Assembly (NCBI RefSeq): GCF_037404875.1
Contig: NZ_JBBELO010000028.1
Coordinates: 62,001 to 126,000, forward strand
DNA length: 64,000 nucleotides
Direction: 5' to 3'
Source of the DNA: Orlajensenia sp037404875
GTDB taxonomy: Bacteria > Actinomycetota > Actinomycetes > Actinomycetales > Microbacteriaceae
Shown: one piece after another, positions 54,100 through 64,000 of the stretch
Layout: the number at the start of each line of letters is the position of its first letter
Position numbering within the stretch: the first letter of the stretch is position 1
Notes under the pieces: model-generated
Told to the model about the DNA's origin: nothing
The model's database searches: none
What the model saw: the letters and a program-made list of their open reading frames with translations, nothing else
Position numbers and translations under genes: made by a program

Positions 54100-54892
54100 C
54101 GGCGACGGCCCTGCCTCCGACCGGCACGCTCCCCGCACCGACTCCGCCGGGCAGCCCTGGGCCGGTAGGGCGTTCGAAGCCAACACGCACACGAGCGATG
54201 ACGGGCGCGCCCCGGCCCGACTGATCGAGGCGCTGCGCCGATTCCGTACGCGTGAGGTCGGTCAAACCGAGGTGGTGGACGCCCTGCGGGAGTCGCGGCT
54301 GCTCATTCCCCTCGTCGCGCAACTCGGCGGCGGGGGAGAGGGCGTCGATGCCCATACCGGCCTGCGCACCGACAAGACGCAGGAACTCGCGATCGTGACG
54401 GTCGCCGGGCCCGACGGACGCAACGTGCTGCCCGTGTTCAGCTCGGTCGAGGCGATGTCGGCCTGGAACCCGAAGGCGCGGCCAGTGCCCGCCGACGGGG
54501 TGCGCGTCGCTCTCGCCGCTGCGAGCGAGCAGACCGACCTCGTCGTGCTCGACCCGACGAGCGCCACCGAGTTCGCGGTGCGTCGACCGGCGCTCTGGGC
54601 GATCGCGCAGTCGCTGCCGTGGCAGCCGAGCTTCGAATCGGCGGCGATCCTCCAGGCCTTCGAGCGCTCCATCGCCACGGAGCTCGCGGCCCTCGACGTG
54701 CGCCTCGTGCCGGGCGATCCCGACGCCCGGCTCAGCGGCCCCGAGCTCGTCGTCGAACTCGAACTCGTCGCCGGCCTCGATCGGGGAGAGCTCGACGCGG
54801 TGCTCGCCCGACTGGCGCAGCGCTGGGCGGCCGACGACGACATCGCCACGGGCGTCGACAGCCTGAAGGTGCGACTCGTCGCGTCCGTCTGA
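54083..54892 (+). CDS. SseB family protein
   Basis: A 269-residue protein. After about 55 polar residues, LIEALRRFRTREVGQTEVVD leads into an SseB-type N-terminal domain: ALRESRLLIPLVAQ, KTQELAIVTVAGPDGRNVLP, VFSSVEAMSAWNPKARPVP. The C-terminal part (about 175-265) is a separate alpha/beta segment. SseB proteins have no settled role. The ATG at 54083 overlaps priA by 17 bases; GAGG lies upstream. The priA-sseB pair commonly precedes infC in related genomes; here about 8 kb of other genes intervenes. Confidence 0.82.
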   Translation: MSHPADGDGPASDRHAPRTDSAGQPWAGRAFEANTHTSDDGRAPARLIEALRRFRTREVGQTEVVDALRESRLLIPLVAQLGGGGEGVDAHTGLRTDKTQELAIVTVAGPDGRNVLPVFSSVEAMSAWNPKARPVPADGVRVALAAASEQTDLVVLDPTSATEFAVRRPALWAIAQSLPWQPSFESAAILQAFERSIATELAALDVRLVPGDPDARLSGPELVVELELVAGLDRGELDAVLARLAQRWAADDDIATGVDSLKVRLVASV

Positions 54893-55009
54893 CGGACTGC
54901 GGCTGCGGCCGCTCGGGCAGGGGCGGCCGCGGCGGCACCGGTTGGGGGATATCCCTGTTGCCGCGGGATGCGGCTGCGAGAAGAATCCACCCCGAGAGGT
55001 GGTAGGCGC

Positions 55010-56395
<1,386 letters not shown>

Positions 56396-56489
56396 GGGCG
56401 CTCGCCGACTGATAGCGCTCGGCTGACAGGGCTCGGCGGCCGAGCGCAAGGCCTCCTGATGTGTCGGTGGTGCAGGGCAGGATAGAGCC

Positions 56490-59400
56490 ATGGCATCCGC
56501 CCTCGACGGCTTCTCGCCGGCCACGCGCACGTGGTTCGACGAGGCCTTCAGCGCGCCGACCTCCGCGCAAGCGGGGGCGTGGGCGACGATCGGACGCGGA
56601 TCCCACGCCCTCGTCATCGCGCCGACCGGCTCGGGCAAGACCCTCGCGGCCTTCCTCTCGGCGCTCGACCGGCTGCACCGCGAGCCGCGGTCGACCGGCG
56701 AGGGGGCGCAGACGGGCACGCGCGTGCTCTACATCTCGCCCTTAAAGGCGCTCGGCGTGGACGTCGAACGCAACCTGCGGGCTCCCCTCACCGGCATCGC
56801 CCGCGTCGCCGAGCGGCTGGGCGTCGAACCGCCGCACATCTCCGTCGGGGTGAGGTCAGGCGACACTCCCGCGAACGACCGGCGGGCGCTGCTGAAGACT
56901 CCGCCCGACATCCTCATCACCACCCCGGAGTCGCTGTTTCTCATGCTCACGTCGCAGGCGCGCGAGACGCTTGCCGGGGTCGAGACGGTGATCATCGACG
57001 AGATCCACGCGGTGGCCGCCACCAAGCGCGGAGCGCACCTCGCCGTGAGTCTTGAGCGTCTCGACGCCCTGCTTCCCAAGCCGGCGCAGCGCATCGGCCT
57101 CTCGGCGACGGTGCGCCCGGCCGAGGAGGTGGCGCGCTTCCTGTGTGCGAGCGCCCCCGTCGAGATCGTCGCGCCGGCCATCGAGAAACGCTTCGACCTG
57201 CGTGTGGTGGTGCCCGTCGAAGACATGGCGCAACTGCCCGCCAGCGACGACGCCACCGGTTCGATCTGGCCGCACGTCGAAGAGGCGATCGTCGACCAGG
57301 TTCTCGCGAACCGCTCGTCGATCGTGTTCGCCAATTCCCGTCGCCTCGCCGAGCGCCTCACCGCCCGCCTCAACGAGATCTACGTCGAGCGCCTCGAGGC
57401 TCCGGATGCGGCGCTCGCCGTGGTCGGGGCGCCCGGCCTGGTCGCAGCGTCCGGTTCGGCACCGGCGACCGCATCCGGAACCCCCGCCGCGATGATGGGC
57501 CAGTCGGGGCAGACCGCGGGCGCCGAGCCGTTGCTCGCGCGCGCCCACCACGGCTCCGTGAGCAAGGAGCAGCGCGCCCAGATCGAGGACGACCTGAAGA
57601 GCGGCCGCTTGCGCTGTGTCGTGGCCACCTCGAGCCTCGAACTCGGCATCGACATGGGCGCCGTCGACCTCGTCGTGCAGGTGGAGTCACCGCCGTCGGT
57701 CGCGAGCGGACTGCAGCGGCTGGGGCGCGCCGGTCACCAGGTGGGCGAGACCAGCCGCGGGGTCATGTTCCCCAAGCACCGCGCCGACCTCGTGCACACC
57801 GCCGTGGCGGCCGAGCGGATGCTCGCGGGCAAGATCGAGACGCTCAAGGTGCCGGCCAATCCGCTCGACATCCTCGCCCAGCAGACCATCGCCGCCGCCG
57901 CGGTCGACACCCTGCACGTCGAGGAATGGTTCACGACGGTGCGCCGCAGCGCCCCCTTCTCCACGCTGCCGCACTCGGCCTACGAGGCGACCCTCGACCT
58001 GCTCGCCGGCCGCTTTCCGAGCGATCGATTCGCCGAGCTGCGTCCGCGCCTGCTCTGGGATCGCGAGGCGGGTACGCTCACGGGCCGGCCCGGCGCCCAG
58101 CGGCTGGCGGTCACGAGCGGTGGAACGATTCCCGATCGCGGCATGTTCGGCGTCTTCCTCGTCGGCGGCGACGAGAACACCGGGCGCCGCGTCGGCGAGC
58201 TCGACGAGGAGATGGTCTACGAATCCCGCGTCGGCGACGTGTTCGCGCTCGGCGCGACCAGCTGGCGCATTCAGGAGATCACCTTCGACCGGGTGAACGT
58301 CGTTCCCGCCTTCGGGCAGCCGGGCCGTGTGCCGTTCTGGAAGGGCGACGCTCTGGGCCGCCCCGCCGAACTGGGTCGCGCGCTCGGCGGATTCATGCGC
58401 GAGATCTCGACGGCCGCGGATGCCGACGCTCGCGCGCGCATCACGGCGGGCGGTCTGGACGAGAGTGCCGCGAACAATCTCATCGCCTTCCTCCGCGACC
58501 AGCTGAAGGCGACGGGGGCGCTGCCGACCGATCGCACCCTCGTCGTCGAGCGCACCCGCGACGAGCTCGGCGACTGGCGCATCATCCTGCATTCCCCGTT
58601 CGGCATGCCCGTGCACCAGCCGTGGGCCCTCGCCGTCGGCGCGCGCGTGCGCGAGCGGCACGGCATCGACGGAGCCTGCGTCGCGAGCGATGACGGCATC
58701 ATCGTTCGCATCCCCGACACCGACGCGGAGCCGCCGGGCGGCGACCTGTTCGTGTTCGATGCCGAGGAGCTCGAGCCGCTCATCACCGACGAGGTCGGCG
58801 GTTCGGCGCTGTTCGCGAGCCGGTTCCGCGAGTCCGCGGCACGGGCGCTGCTGCTGCCCCATTACAACCCGGGCAAGCGATCGCCCCTCTGGCAGCAGCG
58901 TCAGAAGGCCGCGCAACTGCTCGAGGTCGCCAGCGAATACCCGACCTTCCCGATCATCCTCGAGACAGTGCGCGAGGTGCTGCAAGACGTCTACGACGTT
59001 CCGGCGCTGCTCGAGGTCGTGAAAGAGATCACCGCCCGCAGCATCCGTATCGTCGAGACGACGACGGATGCCCCGAGCCCGTTCGCGTCGGCCCTGCTGT
59101 TCGGCTACGTGGGCGCGTTCATGTACGAGGGCGACTCGCCGCTCGCCGAGCGCCGTGCCGCGGCGCTCGCGATCGACGCGAGCCTGCTCGGTGAGCTGCT
59201 CGGGCGGGTCGAACTGCGCGAACTGCTCGACCCCGGCGTCATCGAGGAGACCGAGCGGGAGTTGCAGCGGCTCGCTCCCGACCGGAAGGCGCGCGACCTG
59301 GAGGGCGTCGCCGACCTGTTACGCGTGCTCGGCCCTCTCGACGAGGCCGAGATCGCGGCGCGCTTCCGTCCGCGGGAGGCCGGCGATGCCGAGGCCGCAG

Positions 59401-61199
59401 TAGCGGAGGTCGCGGACAGCCAGGCTCACGACTCCGCGGTCGGCGAGGCCGCCTCGGCTTCCGGACCCGCTCCCGCCTCCGACTCGGCCGTGACTCCCGC
59501 CGTTACATCGGCGATCGAGGAACTCATCGCCGCGCGACGGGCGGTGCGGCTGAGCTTCGCCGGGCGTGCCTGGGTGGCCGCCGTCGAAGACGTGGGCCGG
59601 TTGCGGGACGCGCTCGGCGTACCGGTGCCTCCGGGAGTGGCCGTCGCCTTCGCCGAGACCGTCGCCGATCCGCTCGGCGACCTGGTCAGCCGCTACGCGC
59701 GCACTCACGGACCGTTCACCACGGAGGATGTCGCCGACCGGCTCGGCGTCGGCGTCGCCGTCGCCCGCGCGGCGCTGCGGCGCCTGGCGGATGACCGCCG
59801 CGTTCTCGAGGGCGAGTTCCGCCCGCACGGCACGTCGGCGGAGTGGTGCGACGCCGAGGTGCTGCGCAAGCTGCGCCGCCGCTCCCTCGCCGCGCTCCGG
59901 CACGAGATCGAGCCGGTGCCGCCCATCGTGCTCTCCCGCTTCCTGCCCGCGTGGCAGCATGTCGGCCGCACGTTGCGCGGCGTCGACGGGGTCGCATCCG
60001 TCATCGAGCAGCTCGAGGGCGTGCGCCTGCCCGCCTCGGCCTGGGAGTCGCTCGTGCTGCCCGCGCGCGTGAGCGACTACAGCCCGTCGATGCTCGACGA
60101 GCTCATGGCCACGGGCGAGGTTCTCTGGGCGGGTTCCGGCGCCCTGGCGGGAGACGACGGCTGGATCAGCCTGCACCTCGCCGACTCGGCAGCCCTCACC
60201 CTGCCCGTCGGCGACGCTCTCGAGGCCGACGCCCTGCAGCGCGAGGTGCTCGTCACGCTCGGCACCGGCGGGGCGTACTTCTTCCGCCAGCTCGCGGATG
60301 CCGTCGGCTCGCAGGATGACGCCGCTCTCGTCGACGCGCTGTGGGAGCTCGCCTGGGCCGGCCTCGTGACCAACGACACCTTCGCGCCCATCCGCGCGCT
60401 GCTCGGCGGCGGCCGCAGCGCGCACAAGGCTCCGCGGGCAGCGCCACGCGCCCGGATGATGCGCGGTCGCGCTCTGCCGCGTCCGAGCGTGCCGTCGAGG
60501 GGTGGTCCGCCGACGGTGGCCGGCCGCTGGTCGGTGCTTCCCGCCTCCGAACTCGTCGAGGCCACCGGCGAGGGTGCGACCCGGCGCGCCCACGCCCTCG
60601 GGGAGATGCTGCTCGAGCGCTACGGGGTCGTCACCCGCGGGGCCGTCATGGCCGAGGGTGTCGTGGGCGGATTCGCCCTGGCCTACAAGACCCTCCGGGG
60701 CTTCGAGGATTCCGGTCGAGCGCGACGCGGATACTTCGTCGAGACGCTCGGCGCGGCCCAGTTCGCCGCGCCCGGCGCCGTCGATCGGTTACGTGGCTAC
60801 GCCGATCGGGACGAGCCGGTCGCCGATGCGCCGACGGTGCTCACCCTGGCGGCCACCGATCCCGCCAATGCCTACGGAGCCGCACTGCCCTGGCCCGAAC
60901 CGCCGGAGGGCCATCGCCCCGGCCGCAAGGCAGGCGCCCTCGTGGTGCTCGTCGACGGAGCGCTCGTGCTCTACGTGGAGCGCGGCGGCAAGACGGTGCT
61001 GGCCTTCACCGACGAGGCCGCGACCCTTGAGGCCGCGGCCCGCTCGCTCGCCTCGGTCGTCGGGCTCGGGCGCATCCGGCGTCTGGCAATCGAACAGGTC
61101 AACGGCCTGTTCGTGCTCGGAACGCCGCTCGGCGTGGCGCTGCGCACGGCGGGCTTCAGCGAGACGCCGCGAGGGCTGAGGCTCAGTGCCCGAGGGTGA
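56490..61199 (+). CDS. lhr: Lhr-type superfamily 2 DNA helicase
   Basis: A 1569-residue ATP-dependent 3'-5' helicase, full-length actinobacterial type. Walker A is APTGSGKT (44-51), the DEIH box is at 170-173, GLSATVRP is motif III, and RLGRAGHQVGETSRG is motif VI. The Lhr core (winged helix and beta-barrel) runs to about residue 870. A Glu/Ala/Ser-rich linker (about 965-1005) leads to the large C-terminal extension. Mycobacterial Lhr is DNA-damage-inducible and unwinds RNA:DNA hybrids. Its stop overlaps nei2 by 14 bases. Confidence 0.95.
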   Translation: MASALDGFSPATRTWFDEAFSAPTSAQAGAWATIGRGSHALVIAPTGSGKTLAAFLSALDRLHREPRSTGEGAQTGTRVLYISPLKALGVDVERNLRAPLTGIARVAERLGVEPPHISVGVRSGDTPANDRRALLKTPPDILITTPESLFLMLTSQARETLAGVETVIIDEIHAVAATKRGAHLAVSLERLDALLPKPAQRIGLSATVRPAEEVARFLCASAPVEIVAPAIEKRFDLRVVVPVEDMAQLPASDDATGSIWPHVEEAIVDQVLANRSSIVFANSRRLAERLTARLNEIYVERLEAPDAALAVVGAPGLVAASGSAPATASGTPAAMMGQSGQTAGAEPLLARAHHGSVSKEQRAQIEDDLKSGRLRCVVATSSLELGIDMGAVDLVVQVESPPSVASGLQRLGRAGHQVGETSRGVMFPKHRADLVHTAVAAERMLAGKIETLKVPANPLDILAQQTIAAAAVDTLHVEEWFTTVRRSAPFSTLPHSAYEATLDLLAGRFPSDRFAELRPRLLWDREAGTLTGRPGAQRLAVTSGGTIPDRGMFGVFLVGGDENTGRRVGELDEEMVYESRVGDVFALGATSWRIQEITFDRVNVVPAFGQPGRVPFWKGDALGRPAELGRALGGFMREISTAADADARARITAGGLDESAANNLIAFLRDQLKATGALPTDRTLVVERTRDELGDWRIILHSPFGMPVHQPWALAVGARVRERHGIDGACVASDDGIIVRIPDTDAEPPGGDLFVFDAEELEPLITDEVGGSALFASRFRESAARALLLPHYNPGKRSPLWQQRQKAAQLLEVASEYPTFPIILETVREVLQDVYDVPALLEVVKEITARSIRIVETTTDAPSPFASALLFGYVGAFMYEGDSPLAERRAAALAIDASLLGELLGRVELRELLDPGVIEETERELQRLAPDRKARDLEGVADLLRVLGPLDEAEIAARFRPREAGDAEAAVAEVADSQAHDSAVGEAASASGPAPASDSAVTPAVTSAIEELIAARRAVRLSFAGRAWVAAVEDVGRLRDALGVPVPPGVAVAFAETVADPLGDLVSRYARTHGPFTTEDVADRLGVGVAVARAALRRLADDRRVLEGEFRPHGTSAEWCDAEVLRKLRRRSLAALRHEIEPVPPIVLSRFLPAWQHVGRTLRGVDGVASVIEQLEGVRLPASAWESLVLPARVSDYSPSMLDELMATGEVLWAGSGALAGDDGWISLHLADSAALTLPVGDALEADALQREVLVTLGTGGAYFFRQLADAVGSQDDAALVDALWELAWAGLVTNDTFAPIRALLGGGRSAHKAPRAAPRARMMRGRALPRPSVPSRGGPPTVAGRWSVLPASELVEATGEGATRRAHALGEMLLERYGVVTRGAVMAEGVVGGFALAYKTLRGFEDSGRARRGYFVETLGAAQFAAPGAVDRLRGYADRDEPVADAPTVLTLAATDPANAYGAALPWPEPPEGHRPGRKAGALVVLVDGALVLYVERGGKTVLAFTDEAATLEAAARSLASVVGLGRIRRLAIEQVNGLFVLGTPLGVALRTAGFSETPRGLRLSARG

Positions 61200-61965
61200 C
61201 ACCGTCTACCAGGCGGCGAACCGCCTGCGCGCCGCCCTGGCCGGCGAGGTGCTGACGCGCACCGACATCCGTGTGCCGCGGTACGCGACGCTCGACCTCG
61301 CGGGCGAGACCGTCGATTCCGTGGCGAGTCGGGGCAAGCACCTGCTCATTCGCGTCGGGGAGTTCACCCTGCACTCCCACCTCAAGATGGAGGGCGCGTG
61401 GCGGGTGTTCGCGCCGGGCGAGCGCTGGAACCGGCCCGCGTTCCAGGCGCGCGCCGTGCTCACGACCGCGGATGCCGTGGCTGTCGGCTTCGAACTGGGG
61501 TTGTTCGAGGTTCTCGCGCGCTCCGCGGAGGAGGATGCCGTCGGCTACCTCGGACCCGACCTTCTCGGTACGGACTGGGATGCGGCCGAGGCGGAGCGCC
61601 GCATCCGGAACGGCCCCGAGGTGCCGATCGACGTCGCCCTGCTCGACCAGCGCAACCTCGCCGGCCTCGGGAACGTCTACGCGAACGAGCTGTGCTTCCT
61701 GAGGGGCGTGCGGCCGCAGCGCCCCGTCGCCGAGGTTCCCGACCTGCCCAAGGTCATCGACCTCGGGCACCGGCTCATCACGGCCAATCGCGACCGCATC
61801 GCGCGGGTCACGACGGGGGTGGATCGCCGCGGTCAGCGCCTGTGGGTCTACGGCCGTGGCGGCGAGCCCTGCCGGCGGTGCGGCACGCGCATCGAGCAGG
61901 GCGAGCTCGGCCGGGTCGAGGGGCAGGAGCGCGTCACCTACTGGTGTCCGCGCTGCCAGACCTGA
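61186..61965 (+). CDS. nei2: endonuclease VIII-like DNA glycosylase (Fpg/Nei family)
   Basis: A 259-residue base-excision repair enzyme. The N-terminal PEGDTV provides the catalytic Pro and Glu after Met removal. SRGKHLLIR holds the conserved Lys. The H2TH region includes LLDQRNLAGLGNVYANELCF. A C-terminal zinc finger reads CRRCGTRI then YWCPRCQ. PEGD and the finger favour the Nei2 group over Fpg. The GTG start overlaps lhr, so repair helicase and glycosylase are coupled, an arrangement common in actinobacteria. Confidence 0.93.
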   Translation: MPEGDTVYQAANRLRAALAGEVLTRTDIRVPRYATLDLAGETVDSVASRGKHLLIRVGEFTLHSHLKMEGAWRVFAPGERWNRPAFQARAVLTTADAVAVGFELGLFEVLARSAEEDAVGYLGPDLLGTDWDAAEAERRIRNGPEVPIDVALLDQRNLAGLGNVYANELCFLRGVRPQRPVAEVPDLPKVIDLGHRLITANRDRIARVTTGVDRRGQRLWVYGRGGEPCRRCGTRIEQGELGRVEGQERVTYWCPRCQT

Positions 61966-62021
61966 GCGCCACTGCCGCCCGCCCGCCCCCCCGCCCGCTC
62001 GACGCTCGACCCCACTTGCCG

Positions 62022-62084
62022 TTGCGCCACTTCGACGGCCGTTGCGCCACAACAACGGGCGCAAGCGCCGCCGAAGTGGCGCAA
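62022..62084. repeat. palindromic intergenic repeat, copy 2
   Basis: An 18-bp inverted repeat: TTGCGCCACTTCGACGGC (62022-62039) and GCCGCCGAAGTGGCGCAA (62067-62084), one mismatch. GCCGTTGCGCCAC also occurs twice in tandem (62018 and 62038). It lies between the convergent nei2 and DUF1844 genes and could end both transcripts. Confidence 0.7.
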
Positions 62085-62115
62085 AGCGGATGCCGGCGCG
62101 GGCGCGGCGGCTCGC

Positions 62116-62574
62116 TCAGGTGACCGGGCCGGTCCACTTCTCGCCCGGGCCCTGGCCGATGGCGTCGGGGATGGGGGAAGCCTCGCGGAACGCGAGCTGC
62201 AGCGAGCGCAGGCCGTCGCGCAGGCTGCGGGCGTGCATGTCGCTGATCTCAGGAGAGCCGGCCGTGATGAGTCCGGCCAACGCGGTGATGAGCTTGCGGG
62301 CCTCGTCGAGGTCGGTCTGCGAGTCGGGGTCGTCGGCGAGCCCGACCTTCACGGCCGCCGCACTCATGAGGTGCACCGCGGCGGTCGTGATGACCTCGAC
62401 GGCGGGCACCTCGGCGATGTCGCGCGCCGCCTGGGCGGCATCCGCCTTCTCGCCGGCGGCGTCGAACTCATCGTCGAGGCCGCCCTCAGACGTGGCGATC
62501 GCTTCGTCGAACGCGCTGTCGCGGGCGTCCTGCGGCGCATCGAAGGGGCGGTCGGCGGCTGAACTGTGACTCAC
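62116..62574 (-). CDS. DUF1844 domain protein
   Basis: A 152-residue protein. An acidic, disordered N-terminus (about 1-50) precedes the DUF1844 core: VEVITTAAVHLMSAAAVKVG and TDLDEARKLITALAGLI, ending in LQLAFREAS. The core is helical and hydrophobic. DUF1844 genes are often divergent neighbours of infC in actinobacteria, as here, but no function is established. Its start lies beside the infC promoter, so expression of the two may be linked. Confidence 0.88.
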   Translation of the reverse strand: MSHSSAADRPFDAPQDARDSAFDEAIATSEGGLDDEFDAAGEKADAAQAARDIAEVPAVEVITTAAVHLMSAAAVKVGLADDPDSQTDLDEARKLITALAGLITAGSPEISDMHARSLRDGLRSLQLAFREASPIPDAIGQGPGEKWTGPVT

Positions 62575-62835
62575 GATAAACCTCTGGTAGACTCATGCGG
62601 GCTCTGAGGCGTATGCCTCAGTACGAAAGTGGAGATTCTCCCACCCGCGCTTGACCGCTTCATTAGGTTACCGGGTCGATTGCACTCCGCCTGCCACGTG
62701 AAAACCGTGGAGGTAGACAGGGTGCCGCATGAGTCGCGTGCGTGAAAACGGATGCGCGATGCGTGGATTTCCTCTCTCGTCGCCCGGCGGCATCCGTCAC
62801 CGGGCAGAGCGAAGCAATGAGTAGAGGAGACTCGC
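62565..62835 (+). promoter_or_regulatory. infC promoter and long structured leader
   Basis: TGTGAC (62565-62570), 17 bp and TAGACT (62588-62593) predict a start near 62600 and a leader of about 235 nt. Perfect hairpin CTGAGGC-GTAT-GCCTCAG lies at 62604-62621, and CCACG/CGTGG pairs at 62695-62711. Long leaders here often mediate feedback by L20 or IF3; this one shows no clear match to a known class by eye. Confidence 0.6.
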
Positions 62836-63415
<580 letters not shown>

Positions 63416-63423
<8 letters not shown>

Positions 63424-63610
63424 GCAGAAGACCCACTCCGGGTCCAAGAAGCGCTTCAAGATCACCGGCAGCGGAAAGATCAAGAAGCAGCAGGCCGGGA
63501 TGCGTCACAACCTCGAGGGCAAGTCCTCCGTGCGCACCCGCCGCCTCAACCAGGACCAGGTGCTGTCGAAGGCAGACACCAAGGTCGTCAAGAAGCTTCT
63601 CGGCCGCTGA
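63416..63610 (+). CDS. rpmI: ribosomal protein bL35
   Basis: A 64-residue ribosomal protein, MPKQKTHSGSKKRFKITGSG..., with the usual KIKKQQAGMRHNLEGKSS and the basic end KKLLGR. The ATG at 63416 overlaps the infC stop by 8 bases; AGGAGGAAAAC precedes it. It lies between infC and rplT in the conserved order. Confidence 0.97.
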
Positions 63611-63639
63611 GCCGCAAGACCCGTTAGGAAGATAGAGAA

Positions 63640-64000
63640 ATGGCAAGAGTAAAGAGGGCGGTCAACGCCCACAAGAAGCGCCGGGTCATCCTCGAGCGCG
63701 CCGAGGGCTACCGCGGTCAGCGTTCGCGCCTCTACCGCAAGGCCAAGGAGCAGGTCACCCACTCGCTGGTCTACTCCTACGCCGACCGTCGCGCTCGCAA
63801 GGGTGACTTCCGTCGCCTGTGGATCCAGCGCATCAACGCCGCTGCCCGCGCGAACGGCCTCACCTACAACCGCCTCATCCAGGGCCTGAACCTGGCCGGC
63901 ATCGAGGTCGACCGCCGCATCCTCGCCGAGCTCGCCGTCTCCGAGCCCGCGACCTTCGCCGCGATCGTCGCGAGCGCCAAGGCTGCGCTTCCCGAAGACA
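63640..64000 (+). CDS. rplT: ribosomal protein bL20, truncated by window end
   Basis: The start ATG at 63640 opens MARVKRAVNAHKKRRVILER, followed by AKGYRGQRSRLYRKAKEQ-like AEGYRGQRSRLYRKAKEQ and DRRARKGDFRRLWIQRINAA, the L20 core. 120 codons are visible, close to the whole protein, with no stop before the window ends. It is 29 bases after rpmI. Confidence 0.96.
   Translation, partial: MARVKRAVNAHKKRRVILERAEGYRGQRSRLYRKAKEQVTHSLVYSYADRRARKGDFRRLWIQRINAAARANGLTYNRLIQGLNLAGIEVDRRILAELAVSEPATFAAIVASAKAALPED

Overview
The window is high-GC chromosomal DNA from an actinobacterium, most likely of the family Microbacteriaceae. The evidence is a 13E12-type HNH gene, a 6C small RNA beside a Tad locus with Rv3654c-family pseudopilins, a hisC-hisB-hisH-priA order, lexA divergent from a LysM gene, DUF1844-infC-rpmI-rplT, and heavy use of the hexamer GGATGC/GCATCC. 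No plasmid, prophage or large transferred island is visible.

Layout. 1-7.6 kb: a truncated DUF4012 gene, a wall- or membrane-anchored secreted protein, a multidomain protein with the N-terminal motif of extracellular contractile injection system (eCIS) cargo and a nuclease-like C-terminus, a 13E12 HNH gene, signal peptidase I, VanZ and tRNA-Pro. 7.6-15.2 kb: metallophosphoesterase, class A penicillin-binding protein, a DUF4177-like/RidA pair, a DUF559 gene flanked by inverted repeats, and acs. 15.4-19.2 kb: 6C RNA followed by a compact Tad pilus locus. 19.6-25.9 kb: topA-tmk-holB and a lipoprotein peptidase. 26-37.7 kb: accessory metabolism and regulation (tRNA-Thr, alpha/beta hydrolase, ABC-F ATPase, LtrA, SDR, SRPBCC, VOC and SnoaL proteins, a large LuxR-type ATPase regulator and a carboxylesterase). 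Shared palindromes suggest this block may be one regulon. 37.7-43.7 kb: a TetR/MFS efflux pair, an oxidoreductase, DacB, PncA and an RsmC-like methyltransferase. 43.8-48.8 kb: hflX and a metF-metE operon with a structured leader. 48.8-49.46 kb: a dense intergenic repeat array. 49.5-54.9 kb: an SOS pair (lexA with a LysM membrane protein) and hisC-B-H-A with an SseB gene. 55-62 kb: a PLP decarboxylase and an overlapping lhr-nei2 repair pair. 62.1-64 kb: DUF1844 and infC-rpmI-rplT, with infC apparently starting at ATC.

How genes work together. topA-tmk-holB form an overlapping or closely spaced replication group. The Tad genes overlap from ATPase to pseudopilins and presumably build a Flp-type pilus. 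metF supplies methyltetrahydrofolate to metE. lexA and the LysM gene face each other across promoters that both carry LexA-like boxes, a checkpoint arrangement known from other actinobacteria. lhr and nei2 are translationally coupled.

The points most worth following are the orphan eCIS-like toxin at 1777-3927, the triplicated 41-bp repeat clusters at 48815-49419, the mobile-looking DUF559 cassette at 12135-13249, the 6C RNA at 15460-15562, and the CCCGTG-N5-CACGGG sites around the LuxR-family regulator. All functional calls rest on motifs and context read by eye; no database search was possible.
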